Origin: Siphonodentalium dalli
Lineage: Eukaryota; Mollusca; Scaphopoda; Gadilida; Siphonodentaliidae
Direction of reading: 5' to 3'
Length of the DNA stretch: 64,000 bases
Assembly (NCBI GenBank): GCA_032622095.1
Contig: CP136069.1
Coordinates: 159,143,043 to 159,207,042, forward strand
The first letter of the stretch is position 1. Each line of letters opens with the position of its first letter. Positions 30,053-43,041 of the stretch are shown in pieces. Both the position numbers and the translations under genes were made by a program. The notes beneath the pieces are model-generated. The model ran no database searches and was not told where the DNA came from. It worked only from the letters and a program-made list of their open reading frames with translations.

Positions 30053-32912
30053 TGAACATATTTTATTTGACCCTCGTTACATAATACATTTAACAAATTA
30101 GAATATGAAATAAGATATGAGTTAATCAAAAGGGATGGGAGCACACGTTATTCAACTTAGAATATTGCTCCTCTCCCTTAACAATATTGAAACGCAAATT
30201 ATTAATTATATATGGAATTATGTAGGACTCAATATTAGCTTATAATTGGAATGTAGTACCTAAAACGAGGAGGGTCGAGAATGAGGGTAAGGTATAAAGT
30301 GAGTAGACAGATATCAAGGATGGGATGTAGGTCCTATGGCGAGCTGAGCCGAGTATTTTGATGGCAATATGGGGAATGTATGAAGATATAGGCTTATTTG
30401 GATTTTGAAGGTTTTCCGTCAATGAAATCTACCCGATGATGCAATGAAAGTTTGCGTATTGCGAAACAATTTATCATTTAAAGTATTGGATAGGTTGCTT
30501 TGACCAAAGAGCATATCTTCAATCCTATCAACGAAAATTCCATTTAGCCAAAGGCGTTGGATGAATATTAAGCGACTCTCTTCAAATAACGGGCACTGGA
30601 AGAAAAAATGTGAGGCGTCTTCAATATAAAACCCACATTGACAGTGAGCTGTTATAGAAATATAGTTTTCAAGTTTATCAAAATTTAAATCGCTACAGTT
30701 ATTCCTTAGCTTGGTGTGCACGATGTTCCATTTGCGAGTGCCTGAATTGAAGTATGGCGGCGGTTTTGGGGGAAATATAGGCAATTTGTCATACATTAAT
30801 TTCAATATGTCGGTTTTGGTGCGATCAGATGAACCATTTATTACCACTGCATTCCATTTAATTACCATCTCAGGCAGAAAGGTCGATTTAAAATGTTCTG
30901 TATTGTTGCGTTTCTGTAAAAATAATAATGGGTATCGATGTGAGTAGTTAGATTGATCTTTAGCAAAGGTCGGCAAAAGTGTACTCAGGTAATTGGGAGC
31001 TTTACCAAGAATTATTTTCTGCCAAGTATTAAATTTATGGTGTTCGCGTCTGGTGTAAAGTGTAGGCCATCCTACTTCAGTGAGGAGTTTTTCATTCGAA
31101 ACAGATTTATTTAACCCACTAACAATTCGAGCGGCATCATAATGTATCCGATCAAGCAGTACAAGAAGAGTGTTCGGTGCGTGAGCCCAAATTACATCTC
31201 CGTAATCCATAAGCGGCAAAATAAAGGTTTTGTACATACATTCCAAGGTTCGCCGATTAACTGTGAATTTCAATCGTCTCAATTGCGATAGGCGATCGAG
31301 ATCTTAAAGATACTCAACCAGTAAAGAGGGTCCCCATCTCAACAGATTCCAACAACAACAATCCGATCAGAGGGTCCTATATTACTATTTCTTTGGCTTT
31401 GGGGGTAAAAAATATTTGATTCGAGTCGAGGAACCCATCAAACAAAGCTCAGAGTTATTAGATATTGATTTTTCAAATTTGTTATGTTCTCGAGATGAGT
31501 ACCAATAACTGCCGTAATCTGCTCTGGATGTGTACTCCAAATCTATTCAAACAGACAAGGATGAATAACTCTAAAATCAAGTGGTAATTTTAACGTAATT
31601 TTGACTGAGTTCTGGGCCAGATAGTATTCCCGATAATGAAAAATAATAGATTTCTAAAATCGATATCTAACAAATCTGAGCTTTGATGGGTGACTTCCTC
31701 GACTCGAATCAAATATTTTTGACCCCCGAAGCCATTGAAATAGTAATTGAGAGGAGTTTTATCGGGTTGAGTACTTTTAAGCGTCCACACAAATTTTCTA
31801 TTTGCTTGTCCCAATTGAGGTTAGACTGAAGAAACACACCAAGGTGTCGATGTGTGTCCACCTGCTCTATTAACTGACCGTCCATTGCGACACTTAGGGT
31901 ATTGTAATTAGATGAGAAGGAAAAATTTATTATTTTTATCTTGGAAAAGTTGAATTGTACCAGCCATTGTTTGGACCACACAGATATACTTTCTACGTCT
32001 GTTTGCAGGTTATGTTCACATAAGGTACTAGCGTCTTCGAATGAGGTAAAACACGTGTCGTCGGCGTACATACGCGTGAAAGATATTAAATTATCATGTA
32101 TATCATTTATAAAAACTAGGAAGAAGAATGGGCCAAGGATTTATCCTTGGGGCACTCCTGCTTTCAGTTGCAGTGGACTCGAAAATGTTTGTCCAACTAT
32201 TACTCTTTGTGTCCTGTTAGATAAATAATTTTTAATCCAGGCCAGAAGTCGTCCATTGACTCCGCATTGTTCAAGCTTAAATAACAGCCCCTCGTGCCAG
32301 ACTCGTTCAAAAGCCTTGGAAATATCGCAAAAAATAGCACATGTGCACAATTTCTGATCGAGAGCCTGGCACAAGGAGTGTTGTATTTCCAGCAGCTGGT
32401 ATAGTGTACTGTGGCCAGGAATGAAACCGGACTGATAATCATATATTAATCCGTTGTTAAAGAAATGTTTGGAAAGGTATTTCAATGCCACTTTTTCAAA
32501 AATCTTTCCAAGAACAGGTAACAGTGAGATTGGTCGGTAATTGTCAGTAGCGGATCGGTCGCTTTTTTATGAATTGGAATAACATTCGCCTGTTTCCAAG
32601 AATCTGGAAAGCATCCCGATTCAAATGACATTAAAAATAAAATGCGAAGAGGGACTACCACTCGGTCAATCGTCCCTAGTAACATGCGAACGGTAATTCC
32701 GTCGTGACCGTGTGCCTTATTTGGTTTGGTCGATTGTATGGCTTCAGTTATATCATCGATCGTGACAGGTAAATCTGATATATTATTATCACATTTTTTT
32801 CGGAAAATAGGAAGGTTGCATTTAGAATTGTCGATATCTGAATTAGCAACAAATTTTTCATTAAGGAGACAGGCTTTGGAATCGTCATCAAACACCAAAT
32901 TTCCGCTGCTGT
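30053..32912 (-). mobile_element. 5'-truncated non-LTR retrotransposon (LINE), Jockey/CR1-like
   Basis: It is bounded by the 10-bp duplication CTCCCAGGTT and inserted into array unit U0 on the minus strand. Only the reverse-transcriptase part of the second reading frame and the 3' region remain; the endonuclease portion is absent, as expected from incomplete reverse transcription. The 3' end (at 30053) has no poly(A), which suits CR1/L2-type elements better than L1. The copy is dead (see the coding remnant) and carries a nested TTAA element at 31304-31780. Confidence 0.9.
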
Positions 32913-32921
32913 CTCCCAGGT
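30419..32921 (-). pseudogene. reverse transcriptase of the LINE, broken
   Basis: Read from 32921 downward. A segment with KPNKAHGHDGITVRML starts the RT domain. A frameshift near 32549 separates it from the next segment, which carries the palm motif FCDISKAF and ends GVPQG at an in-frame stop (32141-32143). The same frame continues with ILGP and the catalytic YADD box at about 32060. The coding then meets the nested TTAA element at 31780, resumes about 31304 in another frame with LSQLRRLKFTV, and runs to the stop at 30419. That last part (287 codons) ends in the LINE C-terminal signature HFFFQCPLFEESR. At least one stop, one clear frameshift, a probable second frameshift beside the insertion, and the insertion itself inactivate it. 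Confidence 0.9.
31304..31780. mobile_element. TTAA-flanked foldback element nested in the LINE
   Basis: TTAA at 31304-31307 and 31777-31780. Inside, the ends AGATACTCAACC and GGTTGAGTACTT form a TIR, and long imperfect arms follow (ATATTTGATTCGAGTCGAGG near 31421; its complement near 31702). It splits the LINE reading frame between GRL and RLSQLRRLKF. Length without targets is 469 bp. Non-autonomous. Confidence 0.85.
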
Positions 32922-32922
32922 T
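32913..32922. repeat. target-site duplication of the LINE, right copy
   Basis: CTCCCAGGTT; partner at 30043-30052. Confidence 0.9.
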
Positions 32923-35082
32923 GGCAAAATTGCTGGAAATCGTGTACTGCTACCTTAGTGGAGAAATGTTTGAAATGAAATTAATTTCATTTACACAATA
33001 CAATCCATTTACTGAAACTTTTGACTTTCTTTATCATTCTATATATTGACTGCTCAGCATAAACTTATTAACGACTTCCCAAGTTGAGCTACAGTGTTAT
33101 TGACACTTTCATTTACATGGGTGTAAATGGCCTTTACCAGAGTTTATCGTTGTTAACCTGACTTTACCATGATTTACTTGAATGTATAAGTGTATGTCCA
33201 TTTTACCAGAGTGAGTTTACCATGCCTTTACTTGGAATCTACAAGGGTATATTTTTATTGTTAACCTGACTTTATGGAGTTGTTACAACAATAGCTCGAA
33301 CAAGTTCGAAAACCAGATTCGTCCGATGTGTTTACCTCAGTAGATACGGCCCTTAGTTTCTTAGCTCTCTATTTGTATAACCATTAGCGCGAAAACTTGA
33401 ACAAATGTTAACCACACATGCACGGGGGGGGGGGGTCTATCGAAGGCCGCTCCCAGCAATCGGGAGCCGCTCCGAGCAGCCAACGAGGAAATCCGAGTTT
33501 TTGAGTCATTTTTGGAGACAGGAATTTAGAACTCCGCACTAAAGCAAAGATTCCGCACAAACGGAGAGGTATGTATTATCTGTTTTAGGATTGCCCACCC
33601 ATGACTAAAACACCGGCACTGTTGACAAAACATCCATTATTTTGCACGGAAAAATACACCATACTTGCTATTTAGGATTTTAAATGTACCTGAAGTCAAA
33701 TATTACCTCAAGTCGCCCCAGAAATTGTAGCCCAAAATTCCCCAGAATAAGCATCCGATGTAGGTAAACGGGAAGGGTGGTGTGTAGCAATGATTTGCCA
33801 ACGAGGCTGAACAGTGATAGTCAACGAGGCCCCTCCGAGTGAGTCACTGACTATACACAGGATAACGATTATCAAAATGAAGTTTTAAGTTTTGGTATAT
33901 GAAATGGCACTGCTTTAGCCCGAGTTCCTCTGACTTGAATGTTTACTGATCTACAGTCTGCTCGAAAGATTCCAATAGAATAGAATATAATATGTATTGC
34001 AATACACTAATTATATAGGCAGTTGAAAGTTACATAATGATTAAACATGTAAAACACAACATGATATATACATTGCGTTTAATAAATGTTATATGCGAAT
34101 TAATTTAAGCATCATCATTCGATCACCGTGTCAGGGTTTTCTCTGCAAATTTACTCAGTTTTCAAAGATCCCATTCTGAGAAAGCAACTACCGAACACTG
34201 TCACTCATTTTCGAAAATTCAGTATCTCGATATAGTATTTGTCTTAGATCGGAGTATTCACTCTACATGCAATAACAAAATGCATTTCAGTTTCAACACC
34301 AGTGGATCGCACATTGTGAATAATACTATGGGATAACGATTGTGCGGCCATTTTAAAGATATACTGAACTAACAAGTCATATCAATATCTACTTATTACA
34401 TAAATAAGTTAATAATTAGTATCATTATGTCCAATGTTTCAGAAAAAGGAAAATGGGAATAAACCATTCCACTCATAAAAAGGATATTGCTAAATTTATT
34501 AATGTGACAGAATGAACCATTATGAGATATATGAAATTCAGATAAACATCCTTAAGTCTTTGAACAGTTTTTAAAGATCATTTATTTTATAAAATAACGA
34601 TGGTAGGGGGGCGGGGCGCAATCGCCAATCGGCACAGTATACGTTTTTTTTTTACACCATGCAGTGCTTTGTTTTACTAACGCAAATGTATTTTTGAATG
34701 AGCTTTCCGTGCACCAATATATAATAGTATATAATACTGATAATTTCATAATTTGAAGTTATCACGGTGAAGTTTCCAACCGCTGCCGAAATATGAAAAG
34801 GTGAGTGTCGAGTTGGCTGGGTAGACCCCGACCCCGCCAGCCCGAGGACTGACGCAGCCGAGAAGTTCAGATGCTTCAGGCTCATATGAAGTGAGTGTGT
34901 TGGTGCTCAGGCACCGATGTACTCAGGTTTTCCAGCCAGCTGCGGCTCACCGATAAACATACCCATTCATTGTTAATATATATTAAAGCAAAGGTGTTGT
35001 GCAATACCCGATAGTTAAAACACGATCACCGGACAAAGAGGGAATACTCTAAGTTTCACAGGTGTATTGACTATTGACTAAA

Positions 35083-35535
35083 GGTTACGGTACACCAATT
35101 ATTCTCCATAGGCGACAGTGTTAATGTCCGGGGCTATGCTCGATTCCTTGTGAATGCTGGAACTTTCTAACCTAGTCAATTTTGAAGAATGGCTCTTCGG
35201 ACCCAATATGACCCAACAAAATTAATAGGTCCGTGTGCCTTTTCCGTCTTTAAATGTACCGCTTTTGATACTGCCCTAATTCCGCACAAAAAATCATCAC
35301 CAAATTTTCAAACATACCCTCATTAAATGCCAGGTTAATTATTTCACCCACTCTGGATCAATATTCATCTAGGTATAATATTTCCATGGTGGCTTTGATT
35401 TTATTCTTGTTTTAGCATTAATTTTATCCTAATCATAATCAACCATTCAGCTGCCAAATGTGATTTTATGCTGACTTGAGTGTGGGTGACAGCACACCAA
35501 GGGGGATAATGTTTTATATTTGGTGTACTATAACC
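35083..35535. mobile_element. 453-bp TIR element private to unit U1
   Basis: Left end GGTTACGGTACACCAA (35083-35098), right end TTGGTGTACTATAACC (35520-35535): a 16-bp TIR with two mismatches. It interrupts the phrase GACTAAATAATGG that is continuous in other units. The target duplication could not be settled. No coding sequence. Confidence 0.82.
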
Positions 35536-37728
35536 TATATAATGGATGTATTCAGAAATGAATAAATAATACAAACATCTAAACAGCGTTTTTTTGGGAG
35601 CGTTTTTCCAGAAGAAGTTACTTACTACAGTATGTTCTGATTTACATGGGTTTTACCCATGTATGTTCTTTTTCGATCACCGGCATTTGATGGGAGTAAA
35701 GTGGGGTGCACCATGCCTTTAATTGCCTTTTAAATTCGTTTAAAAACATGGCTGCCAGCAGCCATCTTGTATTTCAAATTTGAATCCATCGGCGCACCCT
35801 GCAGCCCGCATATATCTAAGGAATGATAGGCACGATTAGGATTGAATTAAAGCTGTCAAATTTGAACGATTTTCGATTAAATACATGGCCACCGGCAGCC
35901 ATCTTGTATTTTACTTTTTGCATGACTAAATCCTTTGGCACACCCTACAGACCACATCCCTCATCTGATCGTCACCAAACTTCATAAGGATCTTCATGGT
36001 GACCTGTCGATGGGAGCCAATGATGTTTCAGAAATTTGTTAAAACACATGACCACCAACGGCCATTTTTTATTTTACTCTTTGCATGACTAAATCCTTCG
36101 GCACAACTTGTAGGCGTCATCCGACCATCACCAAACTTCACAAGGATCTTCAGGGTGATCTCTAAATGGGAGCCAAAGATATTTTCCGAATTTAGTTTTT
36201 TTTTAAAACATGGTCGCATACAGTGGCCATCTTGGATTTTACTCTTTTCGTGACTAAAAACCTTTGGCACACCCTACGTACATGTCACATCACTCACATG
36301 TCACACAAACTGCATATGGTTCGTTGGTTTGACCTCTAGATGGAAGCTGTCCAATTCCTCCGAAATTTGTTAAAAAATATGGGCGACTGGAATCAATTGG
36401 CACACCCTGCAGTGCACATTTAGTGGACAAATGTTTGAAATGAAATTAATTTCATTTACACAATACAATCCATTTACTGAAACTTTTGACTTTCTTTCAT
36501 TATCATTCTATTGACTGCTCAGCATAAACTTATTAAAGCCTTCCCAAGTTGAGCTAAAGTGTCATTGACACTTTCATTTACATTGGTGTAAATGGATTTT
36601 ACCAGAGTTTATCATTGTTAACCTGACTCTACCATGATTTACTTGAATTTATAAGTGTATGTCCATTTTACATGGTTTTTACCAGAGTGAGTTTACCGTG
36701 GCTTTACTTGGAATCTACAAGGGTATGCTTTTATTGTAAACCTGACTTTACCACATTTTACCAGAGTAGAGCCTGGTAAACCTGTCTTTTACCAGAGTTT
36801 TGGTCCGTTATCGCGATAACTTGAACAACAAACGTCAACCAATTTCATTCATATTTGGTATATATGGAGTTGTTACAACAATAGCTCGAACATATTCGAA
36901 AACCAGATTCGTCCGATACGTTTACCTCAGTGTATACGACCCTTAGTTTCTTAGCTGTCTATTTTTATAACCATTATCGCGAAAACTTGAAAAAATGTTA
37001 ACCACACATGCACCGGGGATCGATCGAAGGCTCCAGCAATCGGGAGCCGCTCCCAGCAGCCAACGAGGCACTTAGAGTTTTTGAGTCATTTTTGGAGACA
37101 GGAATTTAGAACTCCGCACTAAACCAAAGATTCCGCTCAAACGGAGAGGTATGTATTATCTGTTTTAGGATAGCCCACCCATGACTAAAACACCGGCACT
37201 GTTGACAAAACATCCATTATTTTGCACGGAAAAATACACTATACTTGCTATTTACGATTAAATGTACCTGAAGTCAAATATTACCCCAATCCGCCCCCGA
37301 AATTGTAGCCCAAAAATTCCCAGAATAAGCATCCGATGTAGGTTAACGGGAAGAGTGGCGTAGCGATGATTTGCCAACGAGGCTGGACGGTGATAGCCCC
37401 CCCCCCCGAGTGAGTCACACTGACTATACACAGGAGATCGATTATCAAAATGGAGTTTTACGTTTTGGTATATAAAATGGCACTGCTTTAGCCCGAGTTC
37501 CTCTGACTCGAATCTTTTTACTGATCTACAGTCTGTTCCAAAGATTCCAATAGAATAGAATATAATATGTATTGCAATACACCAATTATATAGGCAGTTG
37601 AAAGTTACATAATGATTAAACATGTAAAAACACAACATGATATATACATTGCGTTTAATAAATGTTATATGCGAAGCATCATCATTCGATCACCGTGTCA
37701 GGTTTTTCTCTGCAAATTTACTCAGTTT

Positions 37729-37956
37729 TCAAAGATCCCCTTCTGAGAAAGCAACAACCGGATCACTGTCACTCATTTTCGAAAATTCATAGTCATAATC
37801 TTCAATATCTCGATATAGTATTTGTCTTAGATCGGAGTATTCACTACACGCAATAACAAAATGCATTTCAGTTTCAACACCAGTGGATCGCACATTGTGA
37901 ATAATACTATGGGATAACGATTGTGCGGCCATTTTAAAGATATACTGAACTAACAA
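37729..37956 (-). pseudogene. LINE C-terminal tail remnant in U1, shortened
   Basis: Encodes VETEMHFVIACSEYSDLRQ as in the fuller copies, but the part after KMSDS is deleted (CCGGATC joined to ACTGTCACTC), changing the ending. Confidence 0.6.
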
Positions 37957-40900
37957 GTCATATCAATATCTACTTATTACATAAATAAGTTAATAATTAG
38001 TATCATTATGTCCAATGTTTCAGAAAAAGTAAAATGGGAATAAACCATTCCACCCATAAAAAGGATATTGCTAAATTTATTAATGTGACAGAATGAACCA
38101 TTATGAGATATATGAAATTCAGGTAAACATTCTTAAGTCTTTGAACAGTTTTTAAAAATCATTTATTTTACACCAGTGCTTTGTTTTACTAACGCAAATG
38201 TATTTTTGAATGAGCTTTCCGTGCACCAATATATAATAGTATATAATACTGATAATTTCATAATTTGAAGTTATTACGGTGAAGTTTCCAACCGCTGCCA
38301 AAATATGAAAAGGTGCGTGTCGAGTTGACTGGGTAGACCCCGACCCCGCCAGCCCGAGGACTGACGCAGCCGAGAAGTTCAGATGCTTCAGGCTCATATG
38401 AAGTGAGTGTGGTGGTGCTCAGGCACCGATGTACTCAGGTTTTCCACCCAGCTGCGGCTCACCCGATAAACGTTCCCATTCTTTGGTAATATATATTAAA
38501 GCAAAGGTGTTGTGCAATACCCGATAGTTAAAACACGATCACCGGGCAAAGAGGGAATACTCTAAGTTTCACAGTGATACAGAATGAAACATTTACCAGA
38601 GACGTGACCACAAATCGATGGTGGAGTTGTTTAAGTGGATTTACTGCGATCCCAACTTCCAAACAGGCCATATATAGCCGGTCTTCCAAAACTGAGTTCC
38701 ACTCAGCTGTCAACATGTACCCATCATCACTAAACTTCTTATCCAAAGTGTATTCTCCTGGAAAATGTCATCCAGTAATTACATTCAGTACCATAAGCAG
38801 TGGAGACTACACTCGCATCACGTTAAAATCTAAAATAGTCACTGGCTCGTATATTCTGCAAACAATTCGGGTGAAGTTTAATAAGGCTGAAATGGTCACT
38901 GTCACCCCCTTTCTTTCAGTTGGGTACACAGCTTTTTTATGCCACTTGTTTCTAATTATAGAAATTTGATGTCCGTTAGCGTGGTAACTTTGACAAACGC
39001 CAACGAACCTCACCTCATTCGAAATCAAGGATATGTGTTATTAGCTACCGCACAAAAAATTAAACTAGACAATGTAGATCTCAGTTATTCACAAAATTCA
39101 TCTCTGACTGGAATCAACCGATAAAAAATCACCATGGTTGTATAGCGCCAAGTAACTGACGACTTTTGAAGTAAATAATTTTTTAAATCGCGCTTTTTTC
39201 CTCGAAGAAATATACAGGTATATTGACTATTGACTAAATAATGGATGTACAGAAATGAAAAAAATAATGCAAACATCTAAACAGCGTTTTTTGGGAGCGT
39301 TTCTCCATAAGAGGTTACTTACTACAGTATGTTCTGATTTACATGGGTTTTACCCATGTATGTTCTTTTTCGATCACCGGCATTTGATGAGAGTAAAGTG
39401 GCGTACACCATGTCTTTACTTGCCTTTTAAATTCGTTTAAAAACATGGCTGCCAGCAGCCATCTTGTATTTCAAATTGAATCCATCGGCACACCCTGCAG
39501 TCCGCATATATGTAAGGAATGATAGGCATGATTAGGATTAAATTAAAGCTGTCAAATTTGAACGATTTTCGATTAAATACATGGCCACCGGCAGCCATCT
39601 TGTATTTAACTTTTTGCATGACTAAATCCTAGCTTTGGCACACCCTACAGACCAAATCCCTCATCTGGTCGTCACCAAACTTCATAAGGATCTCCATGGT
39701 GATCTGTCGATGGGAGCCAGTGATGTTTTCAGAAATTTGTTAAAAAACATGCCCACCAACGGCCATTTTTGATTTTTACTCTTTGCATGACTAAATCCTT
39801 CGGCACAACTTGTAGGCGTCATCCGATCATCTGACACAAAACTTCATAAGGATCTTCAGGGTGACCTCTAAATGGGAGCCAAAGATATTTTCAGAATTTA
39901 GTTTTTTTTTAAAACATGGTGGCAGTGGTCATCTTGGATTTTACTCTTTTCATGACTAAAATGATTTGGCACACCCTACATGCCACATCCCTCATCTTTC
40001 ACACAAACTGCATATGGTTCGTTGGTTTGACCTCTAGATGGAAGCTGTCCAATTCCTCCGAAATTTGTTACAAAACATGGGCGACTGGAGCCATCTTGGA
40101 TTTCACATTTGAATCCATTGGCACACCCTGCAGTCCACATTTAGGTAGCAGTACACGATTTCACGGGTTGTAGGGGGTCTGAAAAATAGAAAATTAAATA
40201 AGTATCTGGGGGCATAACAGCCAGTATAGCCTGTGTTAAATGTGTATTTACTGGTTTGAAGGTTTAATTATTTTACAAAACTGGGAAAGTTCTCAAAAAA
40301 GTGAAAATTTTGGATACGCAACAGGGTTTTCGTATTCAGTGGAGGCCAACTCTGTGTTATTGGTTACAGGAAAATAGCCCGATTTCTCTCCCCTGAATTC
40401 TGTCATCTGGGCTCGCAAGACATTTTTTTCAAATTGATACGATAACTTTTTTTCTATTTCAAATATTTCTCAGCTCTAACATAGCTCTATCAGGTGGAAG
40501 AAGCTTATTTACTTATATTCGCTCTATCGTGGTCTGTTTTTGGGTTGAAAATGGTCAATTTGAGTCCAAAAATGGGTAAAATTGAGCATTTTGTGTGTGC
40601 AAACCAAGGGGCATAACTCAATAACAAATTGTACGAAGAAGCTAAAGTACAGACAAGTGATTACACCTAAAATTTCTGTCGAAATTAAAACATGCTTTGA
40701 TGGGACCTATATGCCAAAGATAATGGCTCAGTATTGATTTGAAGTCCAGTACCCCCTCCCAGGTTGGCAAGATTGCTGGAAATCGTGTACTGCTACCTTA
40801 GTGGGAAAATGTTTGAAATAAAATTAATTTCATTTACACAATACAATCCATTTACTGAAACTTTTGAGTTTCTTTATCATTTTATTGACTGCTCAGCATA

Positions 40901-42127
40901 AACTTATTAACGCCTTCCCAAGTTGAGCTATAGTGTCATTGACACTTTCATTTACATGGGTGTAAGTGGCTTTTACCAGAGTTTATCATTGTTAACCTGA
41001 CTTTACCATGATTTACTTGAATTTATAAGTGTATGTCCATTATACATGGCTTTTACCAGAATGAGTTTACCATGCCTTTTCTTGGAATCTACAAGGGTAT
41101 GTTTTTATTGTAAACCTGACTTTACCACATTTTACCAGAGTAGAGCCTGGTAAACCTGGCTTTTACCAGAGTTTTGGTCTGTTATCGCGATAACTTGAAC
41201 AACAAACGTCAACCAATTTCATTCATATTTGGTATATATGGAGTTGTTACAACAATAGCACGAGCAAGTTCGAAAACCAGATTCGTCCGATGTGTTTACC
41301 TCAGTAGATGCGGCCCTTAGTTTCTTAGCTCTCTATTTGTATAACCATTAGCGCGAAAACTTGAACAAATGTTAACCACACATGCACGGGGGAATCGATC
41401 GAAGGCTCCAGCAATCAGGAGCCGATCCGAGCAGCCAACGAGGCACTCCGATTTTTTGAGTCATTTTTGCAGACAGGAATTTAGAACTCCGCACTAAACC
41501 AAAGATTCCGCACAAACGGAGAGGTATGTATTATCTGTTTTAGGATTGCCCACCCATGACTAAAACACCGGCACTGTTGACAAAACATCCATTATTTTGC
41601 ACGGAAAAATACACTATACTTGCTATTTACGATTAAATGTACCTGAAGTCAAATATTACCCCAAGCCGTCCCAGAAATTGTAGCCCAAAATTCCCCAGAA
41701 TAAACGGGATCGGTGGTGTAGCGATGATTTCCCAACGAGGCTGAACGGTGATAGTCAACGAGGCCCCTCCGAGTGACTAACACAGGAGTACGATTATCAA
41801 AATGGAGTTATACGTTTTGGTATATAAAATGGCACTGCTTTAGCCCGAGTTTTTCTGACTCGCAAATGCTATGCTTCTTGCCGACTCAAAACAGGCATGC
41901 ATGGACCCTGCAATAATGAATGTTTACTGATCTACAGTCTTTTCCAAAGATTCCAATATAATAGAATAGAATATGTATTGCAATACACCAATTATATAGA
42001 TAGTTGAAAGTTACATAATGATTAAACATGTAAAAACACAAAATGAAATATACATTGCGTTTAATAAATGTTATATGCGAAGCATCATCATTCGAAAACC
42101 GTGTCAGGTTTTTCTCTGCAAAGTTAC

Positions 42128-42424
42128 TCAGTTTTCAAAAACCCCCTTCTGAGAAAGCAACAACCGGATCATGTTACATAGGGTATTTATAATCTTTACA
42201 TCATCATTTCTCATAATATTTTGAAATTTTTCACTGTCACTCATTTTCGAAAATTCATAGTCATAATCTTCAATATCTCGATATAGTATTTGTCTTAGAT
42301 CGGAGTATTCACTACACGCAATAACAAAATGCATTTCAGTTTCAACACCTGTGGATCGCACATTGTGAATAATACTATGGGATAACGATTGTGCGGCCAT
42401 TTTAAAGATATACTGAACTAACAA
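42128..42424 (-). pseudogene. LINE C-terminal tail remnant in U2
   Basis: The 98-codon frame contains VETEMHFVIACSEYSDLRQ, a Cys-His pattern typical of the C-terminus of LINE reverse transcriptases, then SDSEKFQNIMRNDDVKI. No RT core is adjacent, so it is a 3'-terminal fragment captured in the array unit. The frame is conserved between units because the units are young copies, not necessarily by selection. Confidence 0.65.
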
Positions 42425-42639
42425 GTCATATCAATATCTACTTATTACATAAATAAGTTAATAATTAGTATCATTATGTCCAATGTTTTAGAAAAAGAAA
42501 AAATGGGAATCAACCATTCCACTCATAAAAAGGATATTGCTAAATTAATTAGTGAGACAGAATGAACCAATATGAGATATATGAAATTCAGATAAACATC
42601 CTTAAGTTTTTGAACAGTTTTTAAAATCATTTATTTTAT

Positions 42640-42712
42640 AAAATAACGATGGTAGGGGGGGGGGCGGGGCGCAATCGGCAGAGTATAGTTTTTTTTTTTT
42701 TTTTTTTTTTAC
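42640..42712. repeat. hypervariable G-tract/T-tract segment of the unit
   Basis: GGTAGGGGGGGGGGCGGGGCG followed by a long T run. The corresponding segments at 34600-34653, 57958-58020 and 62967-63026 differ in G and T counts, and it is deleted altogether from U1 at 38168. Confidence 0.8.
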
Positions 42713-43041
42713 ACCAGTGCTTTGTTTTACTAACGCAAATGTATTTTTGAATGAGCTTTGCGTTCACCAATATATAATAGTATATTATACTGATAATTTC
42801 ATAATTTGAAGTTATTACGGTGAAGTTTCCAACCGCTGCCAAAATATGAAAAGGTGAGTGTCGAGTTGACTGGGTAGACCCCGACCCCGCCAGCCCGAGG
42901 ACTGACGCAGCCGAGAAGTTCAGATGCTTCAGGCTCATATGAAGTGAGTGTGGTGGTGCTCAGGCACCGATGTACTCAGGTTTTCCACCCAGCTGCGGCT
43001 CACCCGATAAGCGTTCCCATTCTTTGGTAATATATATTAAA

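Larger units (their letters stand above)
29785..34990 (+). repeat. array unit U0: degenerate, interrupted by a LINE
   Basis: Unit sequence resumes at ATGTGTGTTCTTTTTC, runs through GGCTGCCTGCAGCCATC, and loses about 880 bp between CACCGG and CAGTACCCC. It is then split by a LINE at 30053-32912 and resumes at TTGGCAAAATTGCTGGAAAT. A further internal gap lies at about 33276, and the LINE-tail remnant is shortened at about 34190. It carries many more differences from the later units than they do from each other. Confidence 0.85.
34991..38500 (+). repeat. array unit U1, 3510 bp, with its own deletions
   Basis: Measured from GCAAAGGTGTTGTGCAATAC to the next occurrence. It lacks the segment between TTTCACAG and GTATTGACTATTGAC (which in other units holds the 459-bp element), the join sharing ACAG. 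It also lacks a block between CACATTTAG and TGGAGAAATG, joined over TTAG. It carries a private TIR element at 35083-35535. Confidence 0.9.
38501..43041 (+). repeat. array unit U2, 4541 bp, lacks the 459-bp element
   Basis: A full-type unit: 4541 plus 463 gives the 5.0-kb length of U6 and U7. At the insertion site it reads CAGTACCATAAGCAGTGG without interruption, so it shows the empty state. The 1571-bp segment lost in U3-U5 is present here. It also lacks one base-count variant of the C run before CTTTCTTTCAG (five C here, four elsewhere). Confidence 0.93.
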
